DNA from: Saccoglossus kowalevskii
Taxonomy: Eukaryota; Hemichordata; Enteropneusta; Harrimaniidae
Assembly: GCF_000003605.2 (NCBI RefSeq)
Contig: NW_003146765.1
Span: forward strand, 1 to 23,742
Reading direction: 5' to 3'
DNA length: 23,742 nt
Shown here: positions 1-9,246 of the stretch, piece after piece
Layout: the number at the start of each line of letters is the position of its first letter
How positions within the stretch are numbered: the first letter of the stretch is position 1
The notes under the pieces: model-generated
What the model was told of the DNA's origin: nothing
The model's database searches: none
The model's input: the letters and a program-made list of their open reading frames with translations, nothing else
Translations under genes and position numbers: made by a program

Positions 1-148
<148 letters not shown>

Positions 149-259
149 TGGAAGGGTATTCAGGTATTTAGATTCTGATCAAACATTAAGATCATTTACA
201 AATATGTGAAGCGAACCCCAAATCCAGCCCTGTTTGGATTGACAAGAATGATGGGTAAA

Positions 260-352
260 ATAATTTGTCATTCAATCAAACTCATGACATTCAATTGAAA
301 ACATTTGCAGTTTGGAATACAAGGTCATGAGTTTGATTGAATTGCAAATTAT
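260..352. repeat. 29-bp inverted repeat, hairpin-capable (copy A)
   Basis: The arms at 260-288 and 324-352 are reverse complements over 29 bases with two adjacent mismatches, separated by 35 bases. The inner 19 bases of each arm pair perfectly. Transcribed, this would form a long stem-loop. It may be the remnant of a fold-back element. A microRNA-type precursor is possible, but nothing here shows transcription. Confidence 0.8.
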
Positions 353-1544
353 CGAGACAGTGGCACTAAAAATGGGGTGGGGGTGTGGACGACAGACTGG
401 ATTTCATGTACGATCTGTCAGATATATTTTGCTCCGTACTCACATACTCTTATTCTAAACGTTTACAGCTTATCTAGGCTTGGAACAAAATACCATTAGC
501 CTATCGCCTTTTTACTTAACACGCAAAAATATCACATGCAGAAATGTATAATTATAATTCATGTTTTATTAGACAATGTAATTTTAGTCACACTAAAGCG
601 AACTAAACTAAATCTTGCTATTTTTGATATAGTTTTATGATATTACAATATATGAAAATTAAATGCGACTGCGATAATGTTTTGTAATTATTACTCATCA
701 TTGTTCAATGAAATTCAACAATAGCTGCTCGTTTTTTAGAAGATATGTATACGAATCAATTAAACGAGAAAGTGTATTGTCATGCAAATTTGTAGTTTAA
801 GGTTTCAGGATGCCATTATTTAAGTAATTGTACAGTATTCCCAAGTCAGTAACAACTAGGCATGAAATAAATATTATCTTGTCAATACAATGCTTTTACG
901 TTGACTAGATTACGCAAGGGTTGCAAAAAATAAAACTCAATTGTTACTGCAGTTTCAATATTCAATTTGGTAAATTATTTATTATGTTTCTCTGCATAAT
1001 AGTTGTGCTTTGCTCATAACAGTATTAAAATATTTCTGGCATCTCATCCAAGTTTGTACATTTCCCAAATCTGCTCGGTTCTGGTATTCTGGTCTATTCA
1101 TGTCGGGATTATTTATAAGCTAAAGTCTGTTCCAACATATCAATCATTCTCATTGTACCATTGTAAACTTCACTATATTTACTATGCTCACTATATTTGT
1201 ATGCTTTTTCATGTTGCCAGCAATGCTAACTTGTTGTTCAATTCACTGTGATAGCCTTAGGATCCAAGATGGCTTTCAAGATGAATGCCAGAAATTGACA
1301 TTCTTACACACCGATGAACCACATGGTCTACCAAAAGGTTTGGAAAACATCCATTATGTTATAACACGTACAACCATTCAAAGCCAGTAGATCAAAAGCA
1401 AAAAATACTGCAGGATAATCAGCGAATAACAATGAAACAGTCAGAGTCGATCATGAAAACTAAAAATACAAGTCACATGTCTTTGGGTATTTTAGTCTTT
1501 CACAAATTAACATGTTTATTTACATTTTAAAATCACAATTTTAC
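353..1544. other. Non-coding AT-rich stretch
   Basis: I see no gene here. The short open frames, for example 1003-1251 and 1184-1390, resemble no family I know and lack splice or start context. Their near identity in copy B reflects the duplication, not selection. Confidence 0.6.
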
Positions 1545-1952
1545 AAAAGGTTCTTTCTGTTGTTTACTGAGGTACTCCTTGCAAGGACTACATTAGGTGA
1601 TTTTGTCCTTTATTTCCGCTGTCATTCCGGGCCAAAATAGTACGTCACGTGCTCGCCGTATACATGCTTCAGCACCTAAGTGGCTTGAATGAATTCAATT
1701 GAGCATATATGGTCTCATTTGTTTTGGAATTATGACTCGATTTCCTTTGTATAGGACTCCATTGTGTACTGTGATTTCTTCTCTGTATGTCCAACGGTCT
1801 CTTGCACATATTGGAACATCATCTCTGTTTTCTGGCCATCCAGCTAATACTGTTGTCATTAAATATTGTAGAGTTGTATTTGTTTGTGTTAGCTTTTTAA
1901 TTTTCTGATGAGTAGGATCACTGACACGTTGGTATTAAGCTTGGTTAATGGA
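1545..1952 (-). pseudogene. Pol: linker and integrase zinc-binding fragment (copy A)
   Basis: On the minus strand, the frame after RNase H reads through a linker with stops. It then shows the typical pre-integrase pattern: a segment ending VIIPKQMR, then HLGAEACIRRARDVLFWPGM, then a CSPC pair. These are the His and Cys residues of the HHCC zinc finger that precedes the integrase core. A stop sits just before the CSPC pair. Recognisable similarity ends at about 1545, right after a QQKEPF segment. The DDE domain that should follow is absent, so this is a truncated, dead integrase. Confidence 0.85.
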
Positions 1953-3267
1953 CTATATTTCTTGAATCAACTTGTCTTCTATTTTCAGCTGAAATAACTG
2001 ATACTCTGGCATGTTGGAGCTAGTACTCTTCTCTGTTAAATATGCTCTGCTGAGCATATCCGCAATTTGCATTTGGTTGTCGGGTTTATATTGTACCTTG
2101 ACGTTGTACATTTGAAGACGTAGCATCATGCGCTGTAACCGTTTCGGTGTTCGGTGTATCAGTTTATTGAAGATAGGTACAAGCGGTTTGTGATCTGAAT
2201 TTATGGTGATTTCTTCTCTTCCATGTATGTATTGATAAAATCGTTCACATGCGAAAACGATTGCTAAACATCCCTTCTCTATTTGGGCATAGTTTTGCTC
2301 AGTGGGATACAAAGATCTTGACGCAAATGTCACAGGTTGTCTGTTTTGAAAAAGTTTGGCACCTAATCCTTTGTCTGAAGCATCGCATTGTATGGTTACC
2401 TCTTCATTTACATCGTAGTATTTCAGAATTAATGCATGTGTGATAAGATGCTTTATTTGACTGAACGATTTTTCTTGCTGCGATTCCCATACAAATACAG
2501 CTTTGCCTTCTTTCAGCGTCTTAACGTAGTTGACGCATCTAAGTAAACGTTGTACTGCTTTCTTGCTATCTGGTCTGGGCATATTCTGTATCGTCTGTAT
2601 TTTCTGAGGATCTGGATTGAGTCCATCAGTGGTAATCAGCTCTCCCACAAATGGTACTTCTTTGAGCAATAATCTCAGCTTCTTTTTGTTTAATTTCAAG
2701 TTAACCTCTCTCGCTCTCTGCAGTAAATTTCTTAGCTTATTGTTATGGTCTTCCATGTACTGTTGAGAAGTGTCTCCACATCCAAACACAAGTATGTCAT
2801 CTGCAATGAATTCAATACCAGGAATATTATCCAATGTATCATGAAGGCGGCGTTGGAATTCTTCCGAAGCTGATGAAATGCCAAATGGCATCCATACATA
2901 TCTGTACATGACAAAAGGTGTTCAGAACGTTGTCAGGTAAGAGCTTTGTTCATCCAGTTTGACCTGTTGGAAATCATCTTTGGCATCTAAAATCGAGAGT
3001 ACTTTGGCATCGGATAACTTCGTCTAGCATTGGCATATGATATTTGGGACGTTTAATTGCTCGATTTAAATTTCTGGGATCGAGACATACTCTCAACTTG
3101 TTTGGTTTCAGAACAGCTACAATACTGCTCTGTGGATTTAGTAACTTCTTTTATGGTGCCTTTCTTTCCATTTCATTTATTTTGGCTTTCAATTTCAATG
3201 CGTCTTGGTATATGCTGTACTGGCTTAAAAGTTGAGTCCATTTCAATTTTGTATTCACCAGGCATGT
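1953..3267 (-). pseudogene. Pol: reverse transcriptase and RNase H (copy A)
   Basis: The long open stretch 1953-2909 begins inside the RT palm (motif MPFGISSASEEFQRRL). It carries the catalytic FIADDILVFG box (ADD at 2796-2804), the RT thumb and connection, then RNase H with DASDKGLGA and INSDHKPL. The N-terminal RT half lies at 2910-3267 in other frames: a LKPNKLRVCLDPRNLN motif and the LDAKDDFQQVKLD box with the first catalytic Asp. At least three frameshifts and a stop separate these pieces. Enzyme activity is therefore not expected, although the C-terminal 318 codons remain open. Confidence 0.93.
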
Positions 3268-3806
3268 AAACCTTCAAACACATCATTGTATTGTTTGATG
3301 ATGCTATCTTTAGGTGTACATGTAGGGGTTGCATCTTGCGAAATACTATTCACAACATTAAGAGTAATCAGTCCCATATTTGTACATGTATCACCAGATA
3401 GTAGTGGTTTCTGTTTTCCAGCTATAACTTTGAAGTTCAGTGTGTATTCTTTATCTTTAACTTTGCAGATCAGGTTACAATCACCAATAGCATTTACTAT
3501 GCTATCGTCATACAGCTGCAATCTCGCTGTTGTTTTCTCTAATGCTGGTTTACCATGCTGCTTTATGTCACAGTGGTCATTATATGTCATCACATTACAG
3601 GTTGCACCAGTGTATAATTGACAATTTATTCATGTTTCACCAGTCGTATCACGAAATGTTATTGGTATATAGAATTTCTTTCTATTTCCACATTGAACTG
3701 CACCAATAGTATCTATCTTTAATATGGAATCATCAGAATCTGATACTTCATTCTGCAGCTGGTGTAGATTCTGTTGTACTTGACGCTTCTGTTTGCGTAC
3801 AGATTA
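3268..3806 (-). pseudogene. Pol: retroviral-type aspartic protease (copy A)
   Basis: The minus strand shows a flap and core region with NAIGDCNLICKVKD and the C-terminal LLSGDTCTNMGLI. Upstream, a SDDSILKIDTIGAV leader and the active-site region are visible. The active-site triad reads YTGA rather than the family's DTGA: the catalytic Asp codon is TAC at 3612-3614. A TGA lies a few codons before it. Copy A also lacks 5 bases near 3264 that copy B keeps, which shifts the frame into RT. The protease is inactive on two independent grounds. Confidence 0.85.
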
Positions 3807-4561
3807 AAAGTGATTTTGCTTACCACAATTCCTGCAAGTCTTACCATAGGCTGGACATTTGTTCTTGTCACGTTCATGGTTGCTACCACAATATCTACAC
3901 TGGGAGGACTTTTCTTTCGTTTGCTTATACTTGGGCTTTCTTTGCGATGCTCAGTATATTTATGCCGATTGCTTTCTGTATGTTCACCTCCTTTCTTTAC
4001 ATAGTTGACTGGGTTGACTGTGACATCATTTCCCATTTGACTTAGCTGTTGACTATTCTAAGTGTTTCTATGACTTTTTGTAAATCACTTGCTTGCTCTC
4101 TGAATAATCTTGCTCTTGCTACGGAATCTTTACAGCCAAGGACCAATCTATCCCTAACCATCTCATCTTCGAATGTGCCAAATGTGCATAGTTCTGCTAA
4201 CTGACGTAGTCGGATTACGAACTGGTCCATGGTTTCATTGGGTTGTTGTTCTGCGTTGTAAAAAAACATATCTTTCATACAGAACGTTGCGTTTTGGTAC
4301 GAAGTGTGCTTCTAACTTATCTAATATTGTCTTAGGCTCCTTTATTTCATCGTCTGTGAGTTGCAATATTTTCAGTATTTTCTTACACTCTGTACCCATT
4401 AACATCTTGAGAGTGGCAACTTGGATGGGCTTATCTTTCTTATCAAGCTCAGTTGCTGTTTTGTAATCTTCATATGATTCATGATATGCCTGCCAATTTA
4501 TTGCTATATTTCAATTACAGTTCATTGGTTCTGGAGCGGGAATGGAATTGTTTGTTGCCAT
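3807..4561 (-). pseudogene. Gag with CCHC zinc knuckles (copy A)
   Basis: A start codon at 4561 opens a frame reading MATNNSIPAPEP. After a premature TGA it continues with NWQAYHESYEDY, a typical gag opening in this group. A frameshift near 4275 leads into the segment 4278-4042, with the FVIRLRQLAELC capsid-like motif and a second half ending in a stop. The nucleocapsid part at 3807-3899 shows CRYCGSNHERDKNKC followed by CRNCGKQNHF, two Cys/His zinc-binding clusters. Another frameshift, near 3905, separates these from the upstream basic region. This is gag by order and motif, but broken. Confidence 0.88.
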
Positions 4562-4867
4562 GATCAATCACTTGGGTCAACGCTGACAAGAAATGTTGAT
4601 TTTACTCACGGTTTTGAAGTGTTGTGCTGCACACATCGGGGTCAGTTTGAAGGCTGGATATTTCAAAAAAATGTTTGCACTCACATATATTCAATTGGTG
4701 ATATTGTCAAACTGTTCACAACAATAATAACGACGATCTGTGCTCAAACACATGTACGGAGTCAAACTTGCCAGTCTTGTATTTTCTCTTTGCTGCGTAG
4801 TTTTCGTTTTGGTAGCTGTGTTGTAATCCAGGCTTTTCTACTGCGATCCAAACTATTTTCCCCAAAA

Positions 4868-4887
4868 CTTCACCACTTCTGACACCA
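4868..4887 (-). other. LTR element primer-binding site (copy A)
   Basis: Directly next to the inner LTR end, with no spacer, the minus strand begins TGGTGTCAGAAGTGG. A TGG start abutting the LTR is the usual form of a tRNA-primed minus-strand start site. I do not assign the tRNA. Confidence 0.75.
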
Positions 4888-5080
4888 TGTGATGGGTTCT
4901 GTTCATTGAAGATAATTAATGACAAGACGAGTGCCTGAACACTGACAGTATATCTAAGACGCTATTTTATATACCACCCTGAGGTCAGAAAGAGGCTGCA
5001 AACATTAAGTATATAAACAAGCGGGTTATCAGTATGGACGATGAGGGCGCCATATCTTACATAAAGCTAACTCCCTAACA
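4888..5080 (-). repeat. 5' LTR, 193 bp (copy A)
   Basis: On the minus strand it begins TGTTAGGGAG and ends CCCATCACA, so it has the canonical TG...CA ends. It is bounded inside by the primer-binding site. It carries its own TATA element. No partner LTR was found on the integrase side, so the target-site duplication cannot be confirmed. The outer flank begins aactt at 5081. Confidence 0.85.
4962..4973 (-). promoter_or_regulatory. TATA box inside the LTR (copy A)
   Basis: The minus strand reads TATATAAAATAG, about 110 bases from the LTR start, with room for a transcript start near 4940. This position fits a U3 promoter driving the element. It is identical in copy B. Confidence 0.6.
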
Positions 5081-5789
5081 AACTTAAAAATAAAAATGAA
5101 AAAAAATGGAAATACTGTTTATATTTTAATTTTACTTCACTATAAAAATAGATTTGCAGTTGGAAATGTGCTCGTGATACCTTCTGACGTGATTGTATTC
5201 CTTTGCGTTTTATAGATAAATATGGTTAATTCATGGAAGTTTGAACCATTTACTTAAAAGGGAAAGAGCCATCGCACAACGTGCATCAGATTGGCGCGTT
5301 GACTGCCGTCCTTTAACCATGCTGCAATCACATGACATGTGATATTTTGAATTGTTAGTTCGCGGACACTGTCAATTCAGTGTTGCTAGATTTCCTTTTC
5401 CTTGTATGTATTCATTAAGCTTATGGATAATTTTATTCATACTACTATTGTCTAACGATAGTGGATGTTTCAAATAACTTGCGCAACATAATAACATATA
5501 AGTGTGCGCAGAAAATTTATATTAGTTTCATCCTGCTAATTCTATCCATCCGAAATCGGTTTCTAATATATGCCTTCGGCACCACGCCCTTCTGAAACGT
5601 TTGAACTCATTAATTTACATGATAAATTGACTGTCAAACAAGAAATGTTGTCACATACAGTGCAAGATACAGCCCACTAATTTAAAATAACGTCATATTT
5701 TGACTATTTTTGAAGTAGTGTGGGTGTATAATTATCCGTTACCTGAATTTTCCGATGCGTGTCAAATCGTATACCGATTAAAATTATTC
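5081..5789. other. Non-coding stretch outside the LTR
   Basis: I see no gene. One short near-perfect palindrome, atcacatgacatgtgat, lies at 5327-5343. Copy B differs from copy A in this stretch by an 8-base insertion near 17585. Confidence 0.6.
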
Positions 5790-6125
5790 ATATTTTCTGA
5801 TTTTTGCATGTACATAAAATACAGTACCGGAACTATATATTGACCCCACAAACCAGTCTCCTGCATTACAGCCTATCAGGCCATAGAAGTAAAAGAAGCA
5901 CACTCTAGATCCAGATTCACCTGTAAGGTAGCTATTTTATGAATTTTCGCAGTTATTTAGAGCAATGTATTAATTAAGGACCTAATTGTGGCTAGAAAAA
6001 TGAGTTTCGTTCATTACTGTGTACCATATCTGACACCACCGTCTGTGACAATAATGACAGTGTGGTATTTAGAAATGATGCATTGTTGTCACGCTAATTT
6101 TCTACAACATCTACCAAAATTCAGG
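5790..6125 (+). repeat. Block R1, diverged partner of R2 (copy A)
   Basis: R1 aligns with R2 (8276-8600) over roughly 330 bases with many substitutions and indels. Shared landmarks, in order, are: TTTTTGC then GTACATAAAATA; CAGGCCA; AGCACAC followed by a CTAGATCCAGATTCACCTGT-like stretch; a shared GAAAAATG; and TTATGTACC or CTGTGTACC. The pair is far more diverged than copies A and B, so R1 and R2 arose earlier. R1 lies about 1 kb upstream of the sulfotransferase exon and may hold its promoter. Confidence 0.75.
5834..5922 (+). promoter_or_regulatory. Putative promoter and non-coding exon 1 of the sulfotransferase (copy A)
   Basis: A TATATAT at 5834-5840 is followed about 30 bases later by a plausible start region (tcctgcattaca, about 5860). 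The possible exon ends at 5922 with CACCT before GTAAGG. R2 keeps the GT at the matching place (CACCT before GTTAGA). With the acceptor at 7077-7078 this would give an intron of about 1.15 kb. No direct proof of transcription is visible; the case is position plus conserved signals. Confidence 0.35.
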
Positions 6126-7078
6126 TATGCATCTTTCGAAAGAAATGGCGCGAAGGGATATAACAAACTATCGAATTGAGGGTTATATTTTTTTATTTGT
6201 TAATTTGTAAAACATCTACATTCAAATAATATGATTTCTTTGCTTGCTACGATTGTGTCACGAAAAGTGGGGCAACATATTATTAAAAATATCTATAACT
6301 GAACTGTTCTCCTTACCAACGATTTTCGCCACCTTTTTACAGATGAACTGGTCTATTTATCCACGATTTCTCACCAATTATAATGTTCATATGGTTAACA
6401 TATGTAGAAATTGTCTAAGCAATGGACGGGTGACACATTATTCTTGGAGTTACAATTCAACTCCCATGCAACAGTATATAACCCATGTGCCTTGTTGTAA
6501 TAATAATAACAAATTAAACCTAATATAAATGGTCAGTTAACATGACTTTAATTAGGCGTCGTACTTTGCAACCGCAGACACAGCTAATATTGATGATAAA
6601 ACATCACAGCTAATACATTGCTTTGACCAAGCTTTCTTCATGTCCCTTGATTCCCTCCGTCTTTATCCGCGTGGGATAATTGCTTGTTTGGTCTAATCAT
6701 CAGTGTAAATTGCTAAATATTGCTCAGTACACTTGTTGGTATAAGTAATACATAAATTGCATGATCTTTCGACGTAATCGAAAGGTTTAATGTGAATGAA
6801 GCGTTAGAGAGCTTTGTGAAAGTCAATTTAGCCAATATTGTTTTATAAACTCGGTAGTGGTTACGTAAAAAATAAGTCTGTTCGTATATACATTAGTGAC
6901 TTGCTAAATAATATCAACATTATTTTACAAGCAAATCACTTTGATTATCACTGCGTTTCCGACCCACACTATACTTGACATGTAAATAACTTGAATAAAA
7001 TGGGTCTGACCTTGCTTTCTCTGACAACAACAATCATTATTTGCATAATATGTTCTTAGTATGTTTGTTTGTTTTTAG
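6126..7078. other. Non-coding; possible intron of the sulfotransferase gene
   Basis: I see no gene. The short open frame at 6244-6528 is unlike any family I know. A small hairpin, ctttcga / tcgaaag, lies near 6765-6783. The stretch ends in a T-rich tract and the AG at 7077-7078, a good splice acceptor. That fits an intron in a 5' leader. Confidence 0.5.
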
Positions 7079-7208
7079 AAAAGCAAAATGTACAAATTAT
7101 ATTATTATGAAGGAGTGTTGATGGACAGCATCTTCCCAGCTTCAGTTCTAGACGCGTTGAAATCATTTGAAGTACGAGATGATGACGTATACATAGTGAC
7201 GTTTGGAG
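7079..7208 (+). CDS. Cytosolic sulfotransferase, N-terminal coding exon (copy A)
   Basis: After a T-rich acceptor (AG at 7077-7078), AAAAGCAAA leads to an ATG at 7088 in good start context. It opens 40 codons containing YYYEGVLMDSIFPASVLDAL and KSFEVRDDDVYIVTFG. In cytosolic sulfotransferases this is the segment just before the PAPS 5'-phosphosulfate loop (normally K-x-G-T-T-W). These enzymes transfer sulfate from PAPS to small alcohols or amines. The exon breaks after GGAG at a GT (7209-7210), phase 1; reading on meets a stop at 7211. A TAG in frame at the acceptor fixes the 5' end. No exon with the GTTW box or the later histidine and RKG motifs was found in the unit. The exon is identical in copy B. 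Confidence 0.85.
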
Positions 7209-8275
7209 GTTAGATATCCCAAGAAATGGCAAATATTATTTCGATTGCCGTTCTCTTATTTTCATTCGTTTTTTCTAGTTAAAATTCATTCTTCTTTGTG
7301 GTCAGAGGCCAACTTGAAGCCACACACGACGACGGTGGTGGTGACGATGCATATATCCTGCATCTAAATACTGGATTCCTTCTTCAATTATGTCATCCCA
7401 ATCCCAATCAATATCACTGTCAACGACATTTTCCCCGCATTTCGTTAAAATAAATTGCCCAGAAGTCAAAAACATGAAAATTTCACAGTAGTGAAACATG
7501 AAAATAAAGTTGTGTACGCCTGCGCAGAAATGAATTTCAAGGTATTCTGGGCGATAAGGATGTCATACTATATGCTAATTTAATGTTAATATAGACAGTG
7601 TAGGGATTACCGGTAAGCTAATTTTACGAACACAAATTGTCAAAAATCATTTATTGGACTTAGATATGAGTAATTATTATCAATCCATCTTCGATAGAGT
7701 GAGAAGAAAATTCAAGATAACGTTTTTGAAAAAAAGGTTGACATTGTACAATTATATTATCAACGGGGCTTGAACTATTATGCATGAAAATGTAAATGTA
7801 CATTACTTGTGATTAATCATGACGTTAGTTCGGTATCATACTTCAAATTTGAAATAATTTCATTTACTCTACAGTTTCTAATTGCTGGATGCATCTGAAA
7901 AAACATGTCATACTACCACATATTTAGTTAGATTATAAACTATACATGTTAGATTTTATCTCGGTTACATTCTTAGGTAAATTGACTGTAGTTAGAATGG
8001 CACAAGGCTCGTTAAAATATAATTGCTTTGTTTGTGGCTCAACCTTCACAATATGTCTGGTGCATTTTGATAACGGTTTATAAAGCGAAATTATTATTTA
8101 GTCCGTGTTCTTGCTTGTCAAAATGTGCTTCAAACGGATCTCTATTCATACTTAGCACGTAATGCAATATTTAATTGAATTGTATAAATATTAATAAAAA
8201 AATAGAAACGTTTTCTATAATTATTCACGATAGATCACATTTTTTGTGGTTTTCCATTTAAAATACCCACAATTA
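7209..8275. other. Non-coding after the sulfotransferase exon
   Basis: No further sulfotransferase exon is seen here. A minus-strand open frame at 7302-7499 (65 codons) has an acidic stretch, DSDIDWDWDDIIEEG, and a basic end, HRHHHRRRVW. It is kept in copy B with two amino-acid changes. It might be a transposase-leader fragment, but I do not recognise it firmly. Copy A holds about 15 bases near 8153-8167 that copy B lacks. Confidence 0.5.
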
Positions 8276-8600
8276 TCCCATTTTTGCTGGTACATAAAAT
8301 ATGAATACAGGGATTATTTAGTGGCACCACAGAGCAGTAATCAATTCTACAGTATACCAGGCCAATACTAGTTGACAAAGCACACACTAAATCCAGATTC
8401 ACCTGTTAGATAGTTACTACTCCATATGTTCCATTCATATGGTGAAATTGAAATTAATCCATAACGTAATTTTCAGAAGTGGTCGAAGGAAAAATGTTCC
8501 GTGCATCATTATGTACCGGGAGTGACACAATTGTGTGAGATATCTCTGTGATAATTTTAGATTCCATGTAGATATATTTAGATATATGTCAACCAAAATA
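8276..8600 (+). repeat. Block R2, diverged partner of R1 (copy A)
   Basis: R2 is the second member of the internal pair described at 5790-6125. The TATA-like site of R1 is here a weaker ATTATTTA. The presumed donor GT is kept at 8405-8406 within CACCTGTTAGA. No sulfotransferase exon follows within the unit. R2 may be an orphan promoter block left by an older tandem gene duplication. It could equally be a copy of an unnamed repeat family. Confidence 0.7.
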
Positions 8601-8659
8601 TTAAGTGGAAATGTGTTCATCATCATCTGAATATTTTAGAAAAGGTAAATGTGAATTTT

Positions 8660-8946
8660 CATAAATATTAAAACTATACCATTTATTTTATTTTTGAAAT
8701 TGTCAATTTCATACGTTTTTTGGACCATTGTGTCGATATATCAATATATATTGATAACAATTTTCCTACATCTCCAGCTTATGGAGTTTATATTTCACAG
8801 CTTGTGTGTCACTCAAGAGCAGGTTCTAGTTATTCAGATTCCGACTTTAACGCGCATTTAAGAAGTTGTTTGGTCATCAACATGATTTGGTGGCTTCCTA
8901 TGGGATTTCCGTCTGTAACATGACTGCAGATTTGTTATTTGATTGA
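8660..8946 (+). pseudogene. Retroelement ORF C-terminal tail (copy A)
   Basis: Across frames the plus strand gives FEIVNFIRFLD, then NNFPTSPAYGVYISQLVCHS, then KKLFGHQHDLVASYGISV, continuing CNMTADLLFD and a stop at 8944-8946. I recognise this as the conserved C-terminal end of reverse-transcriptase proteins common in marine invertebrates, which usually read YGVYISQLIRYARAC and later YGISV-NMT-DL. An extra stretch at about 8724-8757, holding an 18-bp palindrome, and a frameshift with loss near 8850 break it. The RT core itself is not present. The clade is not certain. Confidence 0.6.
8739..8756. repeat. Perfect 18-bp palindrome (copy A)
   Basis: TATCAATAT is followed at once by its reverse complement. 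It sits inside the stretch that interrupts the retroelement tail between FLD and NNFP. Being AT-rich, it may be chance or the footprint of a small insertion. It is unchanged in copy B at 21124-21141. Confidence 0.5.
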
Positions 8947-9246
8947 TGTATGTGGTCATTTCTGTCCTTGTGACTTGGTGTGGTTGTTTGTCCAGTAAAC
9001 TTGAGTTGACATTTTTTTTTCCTGACATGACTTTGGAACATCACGACGGGTGTGGCATGCCAGCAGCAGATGCTTAGCCTACACGTGCACCTGATTCCCT
9101 TGAGGGGGTTAGTGATGTTTTGCTTCCATCGATTTTGTCAGGATATTTTTTCTAGACTACTGGTATTTGTGGAATGGCTTATTGGTACTACTATAATTAT
9201 TGAAACACAATCAACCAGTTGTATGTGCACTTATATTCCCCATTAA
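8947..9246 (+). mobile_element. Probable 3' untranslated tail of the same retroelement (copy A)
   Basis: This stretch follows the stop of the retroelement ORF. It is richer in G and T than its surroundings and ends in AT-rich DNA. It resembles the long leader-like text that follows this ORF in related genomes, for example around the CCCTTGAGGGGG segment near 9100. The open frame 9052-9246 inside it is probably accidental. The right edge is uncertain. Confidence 0.4.

Larger units (their letters stand above)
1545..5080 (-). mobile_element. Truncated Ty3/gypsy-type LTR retrotransposon (copy A)
   Basis: Read on the minus strand, the element shows in order: a 193-bp LTR, a primer-binding site, gag with zinc knuckles, an aspartic protease, reverse transcriptase plus RNase H, and the zinc-binding start of integrase. 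This gag-PR-RT-RH-IN order is that of Ty3/gypsy (Metaviridae) elements. The element stops within integrase: I see neither the DDE catalytic core nor a second LTR. Stops and frameshifts interrupt every domain, so it cannot act on its own. The exact family is not determined. Confidence 0.93.

Noticed and set aside
1003-1390. Two overlapping plus-strand open frames near the left end
   Set aside because: They resemble no family, lack start and splice context, and are kept in copy B only because the whole unit is duplicated.
3044-4882. Several plus-strand open frames over the retroelement
   Set aside because: They are antisense shadows of gag and pol, whose motifs are clear on the minus strand.
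4716-4925. Minus-strand open frame across the LTR edge and leader
   Set aside because: It runs through the primer-binding site and non-coding leader; gag starts later, at 4561.
9052-9246. 64-codon plus-strand frame with identical partner in copy B
   Set aside because: It falls in the likely 3' untranslated tail of a retroelement and starts without context.
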